Notes under the pieces: generated by a model
Databases searched by the model: none
Told to the model about the DNA's origin: nothing
What the model saw: only the letters and a program-made list of their open reading frames with translations
Shown here: piece after piece, positions 8,361 to 16,475 of the stretch
Layout: every line of letters starts with the position of its first letter
Numbering within the stretch: position 1 is the stretch's first letter
Assembly: GCF_947495995.1 (NCBI RefSeq)
Contig: NZ_CANMAX010000006.1
Location: forward strand, 62,001-126,000
Origin: an uncultured Tenacibaculum sp.
GTDB lineage: Bacteria > Bacteroidota > Bacteroidia > Flavobacteriales > Flavobacteriaceae
Reading direction: 5' to 3'
DNA length: 64,000 nt
Translations under genes and position numbers: made by a program

Positions 8361-9372
8361 CTTTTTCCTCTAAATATCCTTTTATATAAATCTCTTTTAT
8401 CAGGAACAATAGTATTGCCATAACTGGTGTAGCTAATATTAAACCTAAATATCCTGTAAATATTCCTAAAACGATTTGAGCAATTAAAATTAAAGCCATT
8501 GGAAAAGATATAGCTTCTCTTTGTATTAGTGGTGTAATTATATTACTCTCTAAAATTTGTATTCCTGTATATAATACAAAAACGTATAATACATATTCTT
8601 CACCTTTTACAAATGCTATTAACAATGCTGGTATTAATGCTATTATTGGTCCGATATTGGGAATAAAAGCTGATAAAGTTGCTATTATTGCTAACGATAA
8701 AGCCAATGGTATTTTTAATAAATACAAACCAATTCCTGTAAAAACACCTACTATTAACATTGACAAAATTTTACCTACCAACCATCTTTGTAAAATAGTA
8801 CCAATCTTACTTATATGTTTAGATACTGTACTTCTTTTTTCTACGGGAAACAATACTGTCATTCCTTTAACATATACTGAAGGTTCCATAGAAAAAAACA
8901 GTCCTAAAATAATTATGATGTAAAAATCACCAAAGAATCCAAAAATAGAGTTAAAGAAAAACTTTATGTTTTTTGTAAAATCTTTATTCTTGGTAGTTTG
9001 ATTAATTGTATCAGCAATAAAACTTAAAGCTTCATTAGATTTTACTTTTTCTTTTACTTGATTTATCGCTTCTGGCAATTCTATTTTTAAATCTAAAATC
9101 TGTTCTGCTACTCTAGGGTAAAGTAAATACAGTAAAAAACTAATTGAAATGAAACTTATGGTAATTACTATTGATGTAATAATTGATTTTTTAAGTTTTG
9201 GTATCAGTTCTTTTATTCTATTACTAATACCGTTAAATATTAGTGCTATTAGTACACCTCCTAAAATCAAAAGCAAAATTCTAAAAGAAAAAATTATAAA
9301 CAACACTAGTAATAATATTAATACTATAACACTTGTTATTTTTATTGTCTTTGATAAAGGATTGGAATTCAT
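8341..9372 (-). CDS. AI-2E family / PerM-like membrane transporter
   Basis: This 343-residue polytopic inner-membrane protein has about seven to eight hydrophobic segments: two at the N-terminus (~12-45), one near 62-85, then a block from ~145 to the end. The arrangement, with a soluble region between the third and fourth TMs and a C-terminal block containing IPNIGPIIALIPA and the closing LGLILATPVMAILLFLI, is characteristic of the AI-2E transporter / PerM family (PF01594). Members include TqsA and sodium/proton antiporters, so the family name does not prove autoinducer transport. It stands alone on the minus strand, and its stop codon lies inside the shared terminator. Confidence 0.88.
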   Translation of the reverse strand: MNSNPLSKTIKITSVIVLILLLVLFIIFSFRILLLILGGVLIALIFNGISNRIKELIPKLKKSIITSIVITISFISISFLLYLLYPRVAEQILDLKIELPEAINQVKEKVKSNEALSFIADTINQTTKNKDFTKNIKFFFNSIFGFFGDFYIIIILGLFFSMEPSVYVKGMTVLFPVEKRSTVSKHISKIGTILQRWLVGKILSMLIVGVFTGIGLYLLKIPLALSLAIIATLSAFIPNIGPIIALIPALLIAFVKGEEYVLYVFVLYTGIQILESNIITPLIQREAISFPMALILIAQIVLGIFTGYLGLILATPVMAILLFLIKEIYIKGYLEEKEKALID

Positions 9373-9443
9373 ATATAAATTGATTAATTACTACTCAAAA
9401 GTAACCTCAGAAATTAAAGTTGCTTACCCCTTATGATTTTTTG

Positions 9444-9497
9444 ATTGACTCATTTAAAAATAGTGATTGAGTTAATGTTAATAGCTATTGAGTTAAT
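9444..9497 (+). promoter_or_regulatory. Three phased direct repeats upstream of the ytxH-like operon
   Basis: ATTGAGTTAAT occurs exactly twice, at 9466-9476 and 9487-9497, and a related ATTGACTCATT begins at 9444. Repeat starts are 22 and 21 bases apart, about two helical turns, so a regulator would meet them on one face of the DNA. The last repeat ends 19 bases before the -7 box at 9517. This arrangement suits an activator site; the protein is unknown. Confidence 0.45.
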
Positions 9498-9516
9498 AAG
9501 AAAGCTATTCCGGTTA

Positions 9517-9524
9517 TAATTTTG
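9517..9524 (+). promoter_or_regulatory. -7 promoter element of the ytxH-like operon
   Basis: TAATTTTG matches TAnnTTTG. It lies 34 bases upstream of the ATG at 9559. No good -33 TTG is seen at standard spacing, consistent with a promoter that needs an activator bound to the repeats at 9444-9497. Confidence 0.5.
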
Positions 9525-9558
9525 TAACTGCATTTATTAACATTAAAAAACAATCAAT

Positions 9559-9918
9559 ATGAGTAACAACAATAATATTTTAGGAGTACTTTTAGGTGTT
9601 GCAGCTGGTGCCGGCTTAGGTATTTTATTTGCTCCTGATAAAGGAAGTAAAACAAGAAAAAAAATAGCCGATAGCGCTATAGCTACTAAAGAAACTATTA
9701 TAGATGAAGCTAATTCTATAAGCGAAGAACTAAGTAATAAAGCTGAAAGTTTATCTAATAATATTTCTGATTCAATTCATTCGAAAAAAAGCAGCTTAGA
9801 AGATAAAATCGAAGAGATTATAAAAGATGCTAGTTACAAAACCGATGATATTATAACCAACTTAGAAGAGAAATTAAAAGTATTAAAAGCTAAGAACAAA
9901 AAACTACAAACAAAGTAA
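9559..9918 (+). CDS. YtxH domain-containing protein
   Basis: This 119-residue protein starts with a glycine-rich hydrophobic segment ([28 protein letters not shown], ~9-35), the hallmark of the YtxH family (PF12732). A long charged helix with heptad-like spacing follows, rich in Ser, Asn and Lys (~40-119). It is probably tethered to the inner membrane by the N-terminal segment, with a coiled-coil tail. YtxH proteins are linked to general stress responses in Bacillus, but their molecular role is unknown. It is the first gene of a three-gene unit; its TAA overlaps the next gene's ATG by one base. Confidence 0.85.
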   Translation: MSNNNNILGVLLGVAAGAGLGILFAPDKGSKTRKKIADSAIATKETIIDEANSISEELSNKAESLSNNISDSIHSKKSSLEDKIEEIIKDASYKTDDIITNLEEKLKVLKAKNKKLQTK

Positions 9919-10280
9919 TGTCTATTTTAAAATCTATAGATACTACATCAGAAAAAGCAGTTCATAAGACTGAAGAGTTTTTAAATCATTCTAAAAAATA
10001 TTATGAGTTAAAGATTTTTCAAATATTGACATCATCTATTAGCTTAATTTTCAGATTTGCCATTGTAGGTATTTTCTTACTCATTGCTTTTATTTTTTTA
10101 GCGGTTTTTGCTTCATCTGCTATTGGAAACTATCTTGATAGTGAGGTTTTAGGATATATAATTGTAGCTCTTATTTTTATTCTTTTTGCTTTTGTAGGAT
10201 ATCTAGGGAAAAATTATATCGAGAATAAAGTAATAGAAAGTTTATCTAAAAAATATTTTGACGATGAAGAAATCTTATAG
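9918..10280 (+). CDS. Holin superfamily III-like / Phage_holin_3_6 family membrane protein
   Basis: This 120-residue inner-membrane protein has an amphipathic, lysine-rich N-terminus (~1-40) and then two close TM helices (~45-70 and ~80-100). It matches the Phage_holin_3_6 (DUF1469) layout of bacterial YqjE-like proteins. No phage gene surrounds it, so the holin label is a family name, not a function. It overlaps the YtxH stop by one base and its own stop lies inside the next gene, which indicates tight coupling. In Flavobacteriaceae such YtxH/holin-like pairs appear to be a conserved envelope-stress unit, which is from memory. Confidence 0.75.
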   Translation: MSILKSIDTTSEKAVHKTEEFLNHSKKYYELKIFQILTSSISLIFRFAIVGIFLLIAFIFLAVFASSAIGNYLDSEVLGYIIVALIFILFAFVGYLGKNYIENKVIESLSKKYFDDEEIL

Positions 10281-10467
10281 AAATCAAAAAGAAATAGCGA
10301 AAGAACTAAAAAAATTAAAATTACAACGAAAAATAGCTTTTGAAGAAATAAAATTAATTAAGCATGAATTTAAAGAAGATATATCCATAAATAATTGGAT
10401 CACTACAGCTATAAAAACGATAACTAGAATAGGTGTATTTAATCTAGTAAGAAAAATAGTACGATAA
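10264..10467 (+). CDS. Small basic protein, third gene of the YtxH/holin-like operon
   Basis: This 67-residue protein (MKKSYRNQKEIAKELKK...) is strongly basic, with a long predicted helix (~8-45) and a short hydrophobic C-terminal stretch (TAIKTITRIGVFNLVRKIV). A TTG six bases upstream is in frame, but the ATG at 10264 is preferred; it overlaps the preceding gene by 17 bases. The pattern resembles small flavobacterial proteins of the DUF6327 type found with holin-like genes, but I recall this only loosely. Function is unknown; the shape suggests a peripheral membrane partner of the two proteins encoded before it. Confidence 0.65.
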   Translation: MKKSYRNQKEIAKELKKLKLQRKIAFEEIKLIKHEFKEDISINNWITTAIKTITRIGVFNLVRKIVR

Positions 10468-10492
10468 CTTCTCTAACAGATTAGAGTAAAAT

Positions 10493-10521
10493 AAAAAAGA
10501 AGAGCTAAGCTCTTCTTTTTT
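10493..10521. terminator. Bidirectional terminator
   Basis: A 13-bp perfect stem (10493-10505 with 10509-10521) with a three-base loop is A-rich on the left and T-rich on the right. It ends the ytxH-like operon on the plus strand and can serve the minus-strand response-regulator operon whose last codon is at 10591. Confidence 0.85.
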
Positions 10522-10590
10522 ATTTTATTGTGTTTACTGAAGTTTTTATATTATCCTAATAATTTCAGAAATTCTTCAGCATCTCATAAA

Positions 10591-11754
10591 TTATTTACTC
10601 GCAAATAAATTAATATCATTTGCCGATACTGTTTTTTCTCCTAAAATAATTAAACGCTCAACTACATTGCGTAACTCACGAATATTACCTGTCCAATCGT
10701 ATTCTTGTAAAAGCTTGATTGCTTCATCTGAAAATTCCTTTTTAGGATTTCCTTGTTCTTTAGCAATCTTATCTGCAAAGAAATTAACTAATGCAGGTAT
10801 ATCTTCTCTCCTATCGTTTAATGCAGGAACTTTAATTAAAATAACAGCTAGTCTATGGTATAAATCTTCACGGAAACGGCCTTCTTCTATTTCCTTTTTT
10901 AAATCTTTGTTAGTTGCCGCTAAAACTCGAACATTAACTTTAATATCTTTATCTGAACCAACTCTAGAAATTCTATTTTCTTGTAAAGCTCTTAACACTT
11001 TTGCTTGTGCAGATAAACTCATATCTCCAATTTCATCTAAGAAAATAGTTCCGCCATTTGCTGCTTCAAACTTACCTGCTCTATCTTTATTTGCTCCAGT
11101 AAAACTTCCTTTTACATGACCAAACAATTCACTTTCTATCAATTCAGACGGAATAGCCGCACAGTTAACTTCAATCATTGGTGCTTTAGATCTATCCGAC
11201 TTTTCATGTAACCAATGTGCTACCAATTCTTTTCCAGTTCCATTCGGACCAGTAATTAAAACTCTAGCATCTGTAGCTGCTACTTTTTCAATAATATCTT
11301 TAATATGAGTAATAGCATCACTATCGCCTATCATCTCATAATTCTTGCTTACCTTCTTTTTTAAACGTTTGTTTTCTACAACAAGTTCTTTTCTATCTAG
11401 TGCATTACGAACTGTATTTAATAAACGATTTAAATCTGGCGGTTTAGAAATATAATCAAAAGCTCCTAAACGCATTGTATTTACTGCGGTATCTAAGTCA
11501 CCATGACCAGAAATCATTACCATTGGTATTTCTGGTTTAATTTTTTTAGCTTTTTCTAATACCTCAACACCATCCATTTTTGGCATTTTAATATCACAAA
11601 GTACAAGATCGTAATCGTTATTTTTTATCAGTTCAATTCCTGCTAAACCATCTTCAGCCTCTTCAACTTGATAACTATCACTTTCTTCTGATATAATTTT
11701 TTTTAGTACTCGACGAATTGCAGCTTCGTCTTCTATAATTAATATTTTAGACAT
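10591..11754 (-). CDS. NtrC-family sigma-54 response regulator lacking a DNA-binding domain
   Basis: This 387-residue cytoplasmic regulator has a receiver domain (1-120) with phosphoacceptor D54 in LVLCDIKMPKMDG and a K in YISKPP. A sigma-54 AAA+ domain follows (~140-370), with Walker A GPNGTGKE at 169-176, the sigma-54 loop as GSFTGA at 216-221 instead of GAFTGA, and Walker B GGTIFLDEIGD at 234-244. It ends about 20 residues after the conserved WTGNIRELRNVVER segment, so the Fis-type helix-turn-helix is missing. It may therefore act from solution on sigma-54 polymerase. Similar lengths are usual for flavobacterial homologues as far as I recall. No histidine kinase is next to it; its start overlaps the upstream membrane-protein gene by 8 bases. 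Confidence 0.9.
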   Translation of the reverse strand: MSKILIIEDEAAIRRVLKKIISEESDSYQVEEAEDGLAGIELIKNNDYDLVLCDIKMPKMDGVEVLEKAKKIKPEIPMVMISGHGDLDTAVNTMRLGAFDYISKPPDLNRLLNTVRNALDRKELVVENKRLKKKVSKNYEMIGDSDAITHIKDIIEKVAATDARVLITGPNGTGKELVAHWLHEKSDRSKAPMIEVNCAAIPSELIESELFGHVKGSFTGANKDRAGKFEAANGGTIFLDEIGDMSLSAQAKVLRALQENRISRVGSDKDIKVNVRVLAATNKDLKKEIEEGRFREDLYHRLAVILIKVPALNDRREDIPALVNFFADKIAKEQGNPKKEFSDEAIKLLQEYDWTGNIRELRNVVERLIILGEKTVSANDINLFASK

Positions 11755-12364
11755 ATAGTATGTTTTTATTCAGTATGCTTAAAATTTCTGTTTTATTTTC
11801 TTGAAAATACGGTTCTTCGTACTTAACAAAAAGAAATTTATCGTTTTTCTTTTTAAACCTAATCAAAGACTGTTCCTCAATTAAAGAAAACTCTATAAAA
11901 TCTTCCCACAAGTAGTCTTCAAAGTAATTTCCTTTAGTAACTAAACCTTGCTTTGTATAATAGAAAATGCGATTATCATGTATCCCAAAACTAATAAGCT
12001 GGGTTAAAGAAATTATAAAGTAAGCATAATGATTGGTTGTGGAATCAGAAAAGAAATCACTAAAATCATTAGGTTTAAACTCTAGTAAATAGTCATATTT
12101 TATAAATAAGTATAATAGAATAATTGCAACGATAAAAATTAGAAAATCCCAAAATTTTGATCTAAATAATTCAATTTTACCTAATGATATTCTATTCTTA
12201 TTTCCAAAATAAATCATGAGTAATTCATATAGTTTAACTACTATTAGAGCAATAACTAAGAATAAAAAAAACTCAATAGATAATTGAAAATCAATTGCGT
12301 TGAACAAAAAAAATAACCCAAAACAAACTAATAATAATGCACTTAATACTTTTCTTATTTTCAT
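11747..12364 (-). CDS. Hypothetical membrane protein overlapping the response regulator
   Basis: This 205-residue protein has about four hydrophobic segments (~7-25, 28-52, 72-90 and 111-128), followed by a soluble C-terminal ~75 residues. In that tail a run of short strands (RIFYYTKQGLVTKGNYFEDYLWEDF...) looks like the PH-like domain of YcxB-type or EbsA-type small membrane proteins; this is a guess from pattern only. The gene lies immediately upstream of the response regulator on the same strand and overlaps it by 8 bases, so they are cotranslated. It has no kinase motifs. A sensory or modulating role toward the regulator is possible but unproved. Confidence 0.55.
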   Translation of the reverse strand: MKIRKVLSALLLVCFGLFFLFNAIDFQLSIEFFLFLVIALIVVKLYELLMIYFGNKNRISLGKIELFRSKFWDFLIFIVAIILLYLFIKYDYLLEFKPNDFSDFFSDSTTNHYAYFIISLTQLISFGIHDNRIFYYTKQGLVTKGNYFEDYLWEDFIEFSLIEEQSLIRFKKKNDKFLFVKYEEPYFQENKTEILSILNKNILYV

Positions 12365-12387
12365 TAATTTTTGATAATTATAACTTT

Positions 12388-12903
12388 TTAGAAATTTGTC
12401 ATTTCTAATATTTTATTTTCTCCTTCTTTAAGCTCAAAATGTCTCATAATACCTCCTCCTCCATCAAAAATCATAAAAGCAACTATATAGTATTTACCCG
12501 GAGGTAAGTTTGTATATTCAAAAGTTCCGTCTGCATTACATGTCATTTTTTTTGTATCGTGATATCCCTTAGGATCTGGAGTAAACTTTGGAATTCCATC
12601 TCCCGCAAATACAAAATCGGCTTTTTTATCCTTGTAAATATGAGATAATCGTTCTTCAGAATATCGTGTATAAGGCATTAACTCTACACTGAACTCTTCT
12701 CCGAAACGAATGGCTCCTTCTTTGGGTTTAAATTTTGCTATTCCTTTTATTGTGGCTGTTCCTTTATTTTTAAACCATGTTACCTTTTCCGTTTCAAATG
12801 AACTTTTAATTTCAATTATTTCTTTTTCTTTTGTTTCTTTTTTTACTTGATTACAACTTGTAATTAATATTGAAAAGATTAAAAAGTAACATTGAAATTT
12901 CAT
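12388..12903 (-). CDS. Lipoprotein with carboxypeptidase-regulatory-like fold
   Basis: This 171-residue lipoprotein has a type II signal peptide: a hydrophobic run followed by ILITSC, with the lipidated cysteine at residue 17. The mature part is mostly beta. Its segment GTFEYTNLPPGKYYIVAF resembles the core of transthyretin/carboxypeptidase-regulatory domains found on many Bacteroidota surface proteins. No catalytic motif is visible. It lies 23 bases upstream of the membrane-protein gene and 22 bases downstream of the MscS gene on the same strand, so it may belong to the same transcript. Function unknown. Confidence 0.6.
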   Translation of the reverse strand: MKFQCYFLIFSILITSCNQVKKETKEKEIIEIKSSFETEKVTWFKNKGTATIKGIAKFKPKEGAIRFGEEFSVELMPYTRYSEERLSHIYKDKKADFVFAGDGIPKFTPDPKGYHDTKKMTCNADGTFEYTNLPPGKYYIVAFMIFDGGGGIMRHFELKEGENKILEMTNF

Positions 12904-12925
12904 CTTATTAAATTTATAAGGTTAA

Positions 12926-13756
12926 TTATTCTGGCTTGGTATATAAATGAACATCTCTTTGTGGGAATGGGATATTTATATTGTGTTCTCTAAACAATTC
13001 TTCAATTCTGAATCTTAAATCACTTTGAATAATAGCTAATTGAAAACTATTATGAATAGTAAAAATGATTTCAAAATCGAGTGAACTATCTCCAAAATCT
13101 TTAAATAAAACTACTGGTTCTGGACTTTTAAGAATATTTTGATGTTCATTAGCTGTTTGTAACAATAGCTTTTTTACTAACTGAACATCTGTTCCGTAAG
13201 CTACACCAACATTTACTGAACTTTTAGTTTTACTTCCGTTTTGTGTCCAATTGTATAAGCTATTTTTTAAATACAAATGGTTAGGAATTACTAAAACTTT
13301 GTTTTCTATGGTAACTGCTCTAGTGGTTCTTAGTTTGATATCTATTACTCTACCTACTTTTCCATCAATTTCAATATAGTCACCAACATGAACACTTTGA
13401 TCCATAATAATAAAAATCCCAGAGATTATATCTTGAAAAAAAGTTTGGAGTGCCAAACCAACACCAATTAATAACGCAGTAGAAGCAGCAAAAACAGCAG
13501 TTATTTGTACTCCTGAACTTTGTAACGTTATTAAAAAGATTATAATATATAACAACCATTTTCCGAAAGAGAAGACAGTATCAAACTTATTCTTGTCCTG
13601 AGCCTGTAACTTTCCTTTTACATATCGCTTAAAGATTTTTAAAAGGAATGAAGCAAGAAAAATCACTGTCCCAAGAATGAGCAGTGATTTTACGCTGATG
13701 CTTATATGATCGTTATAATGAAATGTATAATTTAATATCTTATTAAGTTCTTTCAT
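12926..13756 (-). CDS. Small-conductance mechanosensitive channel, MscS family
   Basis: This 276-residue inner-membrane channel opens under membrane tension and releases solutes after osmotic downshock. Three hydrophobic helices occupy ~22-40, 66-82 and 87-118. The third carries the Ala/Gly-rich pore pattern LLIGVGLALQTFFQDIISGIFII, followed directly by the beta domain start VGDYIEIDGKVGRVIDIKLRTT and then VIPNHLYLKNSLYNWT. The length matches the minimal MscS family. The gene lies 9 bases after the ABC permease gene. The family call is firm; gating and ion preference cannot be judged. Confidence 0.92.
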   Translation of the reverse strand: MKELNKILNYTFHYNDHISISVKSLLILGTVIFLASFLLKIFKRYVKGKLQAQDKNKFDTVFSFGKWLLYIIIFLITLQSSGVQITAVFAASTALLIGVGLALQTFFQDIISGIFIIMDQSVHVGDYIEIDGKVGRVIDIKLRTTRAVTIENKVLVIPNHLYLKNSLYNWTQNGSKTKSSVNVGVAYGTDVQLVKKLLLQTANEHQNILKSPEPVVLFKDFGDSSLDFEIIFTIHNSFQLAIIQSDLRFRIEELFREHNINIPFPQRDVHLYTKPE

Positions 13757-13765
13757 TTAGATTGT

Positions 13766-15091
13766 TTAAGAACTATAACGAATCCATTTCCATAAATCCT
13801 TATAGTTTGCTTTTTTACCATACATTAGAATTCCTACTCTATAGATTTTAGCAGCAATCCAAACTGCACTCATAAATGTAAGAATTAATATTAATAATGA
13901 TACTAAAATTTCCCACCAAGCTACTCCAAACGGAATACGCATTAACATTACGATTGGTGAAGTAAATGGAATGTATGAGAAAATTACAGATATTGGTCCG
14001 TGTGGATCGTTAATTACAGTAAAGAAACCAACATATACACCTAATATTAAAGGTAACATTATTGGAGTCATAAACTGTTGTGAATCTGTTTCACTATCTA
14101 CTGCTGCTCCAATAGCTGCAAATAAAGAACTGTATAACATGTATCCTCCGAAGAAATAGAAAATAAACAACACAAACATTTTAAGTAATGGTAAATCTAA
14201 AACTCCTTGAATTATTTTTTCAAATTTACTCATATCCGCAGCTTGTTTAATAGCTTCCATTTGTTCTGCAGAAACTTGAGCCGATTGCATATCAGAAATA
14301 TTTATTCCTAAAATCATAGGTAATAATAAACTCAAAACAAAAATGATAATTCCCCAGATAAAAAACTGTAATAGTCCCGCTGAAGCGTTACCAATAATTT
14401 TACCTAGCATCAATTGAAATGGCTTTACAGAAGAAACGATTACTTCGATAATTCTACTTGTTTTTTCTTCAATAACACTACGCATTACAGAAGTTCCGTA
14501 AATCAACACAAACATAAATAGTAAATATCCCGCTGCACCTCCAGCGATGATACTTGCCACGTTTTTTGCTTTTGATGACTTTTCTCCAGAGAAATTAAAC
14601 ATTTTAATATCTGCTGAAATTCTAGATTTTTTAATTTTATCTAAATCTATTCCGAAACTGGTGAGTTTTAAATTCTTGAGCTTAGATTCTACCTTGCCTT
14701 CTATATTTCCCATTACGGTTAAACTTGGTGAATCTTTAGAATAGAATTCAATTGACTTAGCTATTGTTTCTAAACTATCCTTTTTAGGTATATATATAGC
14801 TCCGTAATAATTTCCTTTCTCTACTTTCTTTTTGGTTTCTTCTATACCTAGTTTTGTATAATCTTCAAATTGAACTGTTTTAGAATCTTTGAATACACCA
14901 TCAGAAAAAACACCCGATTCATCAACAAAAACAATCTTTTTTACTTTCTCATCATTTTTCTTTGTTAAAAAGAACACCAATGCTCCCATTCCTACCATTA
15001 AAAATGGACTTAAGAATGTCATAATAATAAATGATCTGTTTTTTACCTTGGCAATAAACTCGCGCTTAATTATTAGTTTTAATTTCTTCAT
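13766..15091 (-). CDS. ABC-2 type permease, NatB/YhaP-like
   Basis: This 441-residue membrane subunit of an ABC exporter has a TM near the N-terminus (~20-43), a long extracytoplasmic region (~45-180), then about five TMs from ~183 to the end. The segment VIEEKTSRIIEVIVSSVKPFQLMLGKIIG is the strongly conserved cytosolic coupling region of the NatB/YhaP family (PF12698). Its ATPase partner is encoded one base upstream. NatAB-type systems export sodium or act in envelope and antibiotic stress; the substrate here is unknown. The MscS gene follows closely, which may hint at an osmotic or envelope-stress theme. Confidence 0.9.
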   Translation of the reverse strand: MKKLKLIIKREFIAKVKNRSFIIMTFLSPFLMVGMGALVFFLTKKNDEKVKKIVFVDESGVFSDGVFKDSKTVQFEDYTKLGIEETKKKVEKGNYYGAIYIPKKDSLETIAKSIEFYSKDSPSLTVMGNIEGKVESKLKNLKLTSFGIDLDKIKKSRISADIKMFNFSGEKSSKAKNVASIIAGGAAGYLLFMFVLIYGTSVMRSVIEEKTSRIIEVIVSSVKPFQLMLGKIIGNASAGLLQFFIWGIIIFVLSLLLPMILGINISDMQSAQVSAEQMEAIKQAADMSKFEKIIQGVLDLPLLKMFVLFIFYFFGGYMLYSSLFAAIGAAVDSETDSQQFMTPIMLPLILGVYVGFFTVINDPHGPISVIFSYIPFTSPIVMLMRIPFGVAWWEILVSLLILILTFMSAVWIAAKIYRVGILMYGKKANYKDLWKWIRYSS

Positions 15092-15092
15092 C

Positions 15093-16022
15093 TTAGTTCG
15101 TTTTGTTTATTGTTTGAATAAAAATATCGTTAGCACTTGGTACCAATTCAACAAAATGATTTACTTCTCCTTTAGAAGTTAAAAATGACAATAAATCGTT
15201 AGCAGTATTATCGTTTTTAAGTTTCACGTTTAATTTCACCCCATCATTTAATGATTTAAAATCTGCTGGTGAAACTTCAAAATTCTGACTTAATTGTTGT
15301 TGAATTTCATTCGGATTGTCTGTTTTCAATCCAACTTCAAAAACATTAGTTCTGTATTCACGTTTAATATCGCTTAATTTTCCATCAAGAATTTTATTTG
15401 ATTTATTAATTAAAGCAATGTAATCACACATTTCTTCTACACTTTCCATTCTGTGTGTAGAAAATATAATTGTTGCGCCTTCGTCTCTTAATTGTAAAAT
15501 CTCTTTAGCAATTAATTGTGCGTTAATTGGATCAAATCCTGAAAAAGGTTCATCAAAAATTAAAAGCTTTGGTTGATGCAAAACAGTAACGATAAACTGT
15601 ACTTTTTGAGCCATACCTTTCGATAACTCTTCTATTTTCTTATTCCACCAAGCAGTGATATCAAACTTTTCGAACCAATATTTTAATCTCTTTTTTGCTT
15701 CAGTTTTACTCATTCCTTTTAATTGAGCTAAATACAAAGCTTGATCTCCCACTTTCATCGATTTATATAATCCTCTTTCTTCTGGCAGATAACCAATTTG
15801 TTCGATATGATGCGGAGCAAGTTTTTCACCATCTAAAATTACTTCACCACTATCTGGCATTGTAATCTGATTAATAATTCTAATAAGTGAAGTTTTTCCT
15901 GCACCATTAGGACCTAAAAGTCCGAATACACTTCCTTTGGGAATATGCATTGAAACATTATTTAATGCAGTATAATCTCCATAGCGCTTTACCACATTAT
16001 TTATTTCTAATAAATTACTCAT
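15093..16022 (-). CDS. ABC transporter ATP-binding protein, NatA-like with C-terminal DUF4162-type domain
   Basis: This 309-residue ATPase has Walker A GPNGAGKTS (~38-46), signature ELSKGMAQK and Walker B LLIFDEPFSGFDP, followed by the H-loop in STHRMESVEEM. After the nucleotide-binding domain comes an extra ~80-residue region (~225-309) with the strand pattern of the DUF4162 domain found on NatA/YhaQ ATPases. The stop lies one base before the start of the permease, so the two are translated as a pair. It is the first gene of the minus-strand unit and is preceded by a large intergenic region with a possible -7 box on the minus strand. Confidence 0.92.
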   Translation of the reverse strand: MSNLLEINNVVKRYGDYTALNNVSMHIPKGSVFGLLGPNGAGKTSLIRIINQITMPDSGEVILDGEKLAPHHIEQIGYLPEERGLYKSMKVGDQALYLAQLKGMSKTEAKKRLKYWFEKFDITAWWNKKIEELSKGMAQKVQFIVTVLHQPKLLIFDEPFSGFDPINAQLIAKEILQLRDEGATIIFSTHRMESVEEMCDYIALINKSNKILDGKLSDIKREYRTNVFEVGLKTDNPNEIQQQLSQNFEVSPADFKSLNDGVKLNVKLKNDNTANDLLSFLTSKGEVNHFVELVPSANDIFIQTINKTN

Positions 16023-16065
16023 TGATTTTTGGTTATTTGATTATAGCTTGATCTAGTATACATCA

Positions 16066-16073
16066 CAAACTTA
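16066..16073 (-). promoter_or_regulatory. Possible -7 element of the NatAB-like operon
   Basis: Read on the minus strand this is TAAGTTTG, an exact match to TAnnTTTG, 44 bases upstream of the ATPase start. No -33 TTG is found at standard spacing, so confidence is limited. Confidence 0.4.
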
Positions 16074-16421
16074 CACACTTTTAAGAGTATTAGTATGAGA
16101 ATAAAACAATATGTTACATTATTTTATTTTTTCATTACTTATTTTAAAGTTAATATAATTATTCAGTAATAAATATCAACTGCTGTAAAAAGAAGATAAA
16201 ACTTGAAATATTTTATTTTCATCTCTATTGAAAATTATAATTTCTCTGTGAAAACTTCATCAACACAAACATTAAAATTGAATTCGATTTAAGCAAACTT
16301 ACTTGTAGAACCCGTTACTGGTCAATTCCGTCACTTTCCCAAAAAACTGATAATCTCTTAAAAATATTGAAGTTATAATCCCATAATCTCAATTTCTGAT
16401 ATTAATTAATCGTTAAAATTT

Positions 16422-16437
16422 ATTATGCATGCATAAT
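16422..16437. promoter_or_regulatory. Palindromic operator candidate O1 for the MarR regulator
   Basis: ATTATGCATGCATAAT is a 16-bp perfect palindrome centred between 16429 and 16430. It shares the core TATGCATGCATA with the second site 29 bases downstream. Palindromes of this size are typical MarR dimer sites, and the regulator gene begins 57 bases downstream. Confidence 0.65.
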
Positions 16438-16445
16438 TTTTTCTC

Positions 16446-16471
16446 AATTTACTATGCATGCATAATAAATT
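16446..16471. promoter_or_regulatory. Palindromic operator candidate O2 overlapping the marR promoter
   Basis: The core TATGCATGCATA (16453-16464) extends to a 26-bp palindrome with a single mismatched pair (C16452 with A16465). It covers the expected -33 region of the promoter whose -7 box is at 16476-16483, so a bound dimer should block transcription. This implies autorepression of marR and, by read-through, control of the fad genes. Confidence 0.65.
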
Positions 16472-16475
16472 TTTA

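Noticed and set aside
9918-10280. Prophage remnant suggested by the holin-like gene
   Set aside because: No integrase, capsid, lysin or att-like repeats surround it, and it sits in a coupled operon with YtxH.
10667-11119. 150-codon plus-strand reading frame inside the response regulator
   Set aside because: It lies fully antisense to the strongly conserved AAA+ domain and has no recognisable motif.
16422-16471. Palindromes as inverted ends of a mobile element
   Set aside because: There is no transposase or target duplication; each palindrome is internally symmetrical and sits at the regulator promoter.
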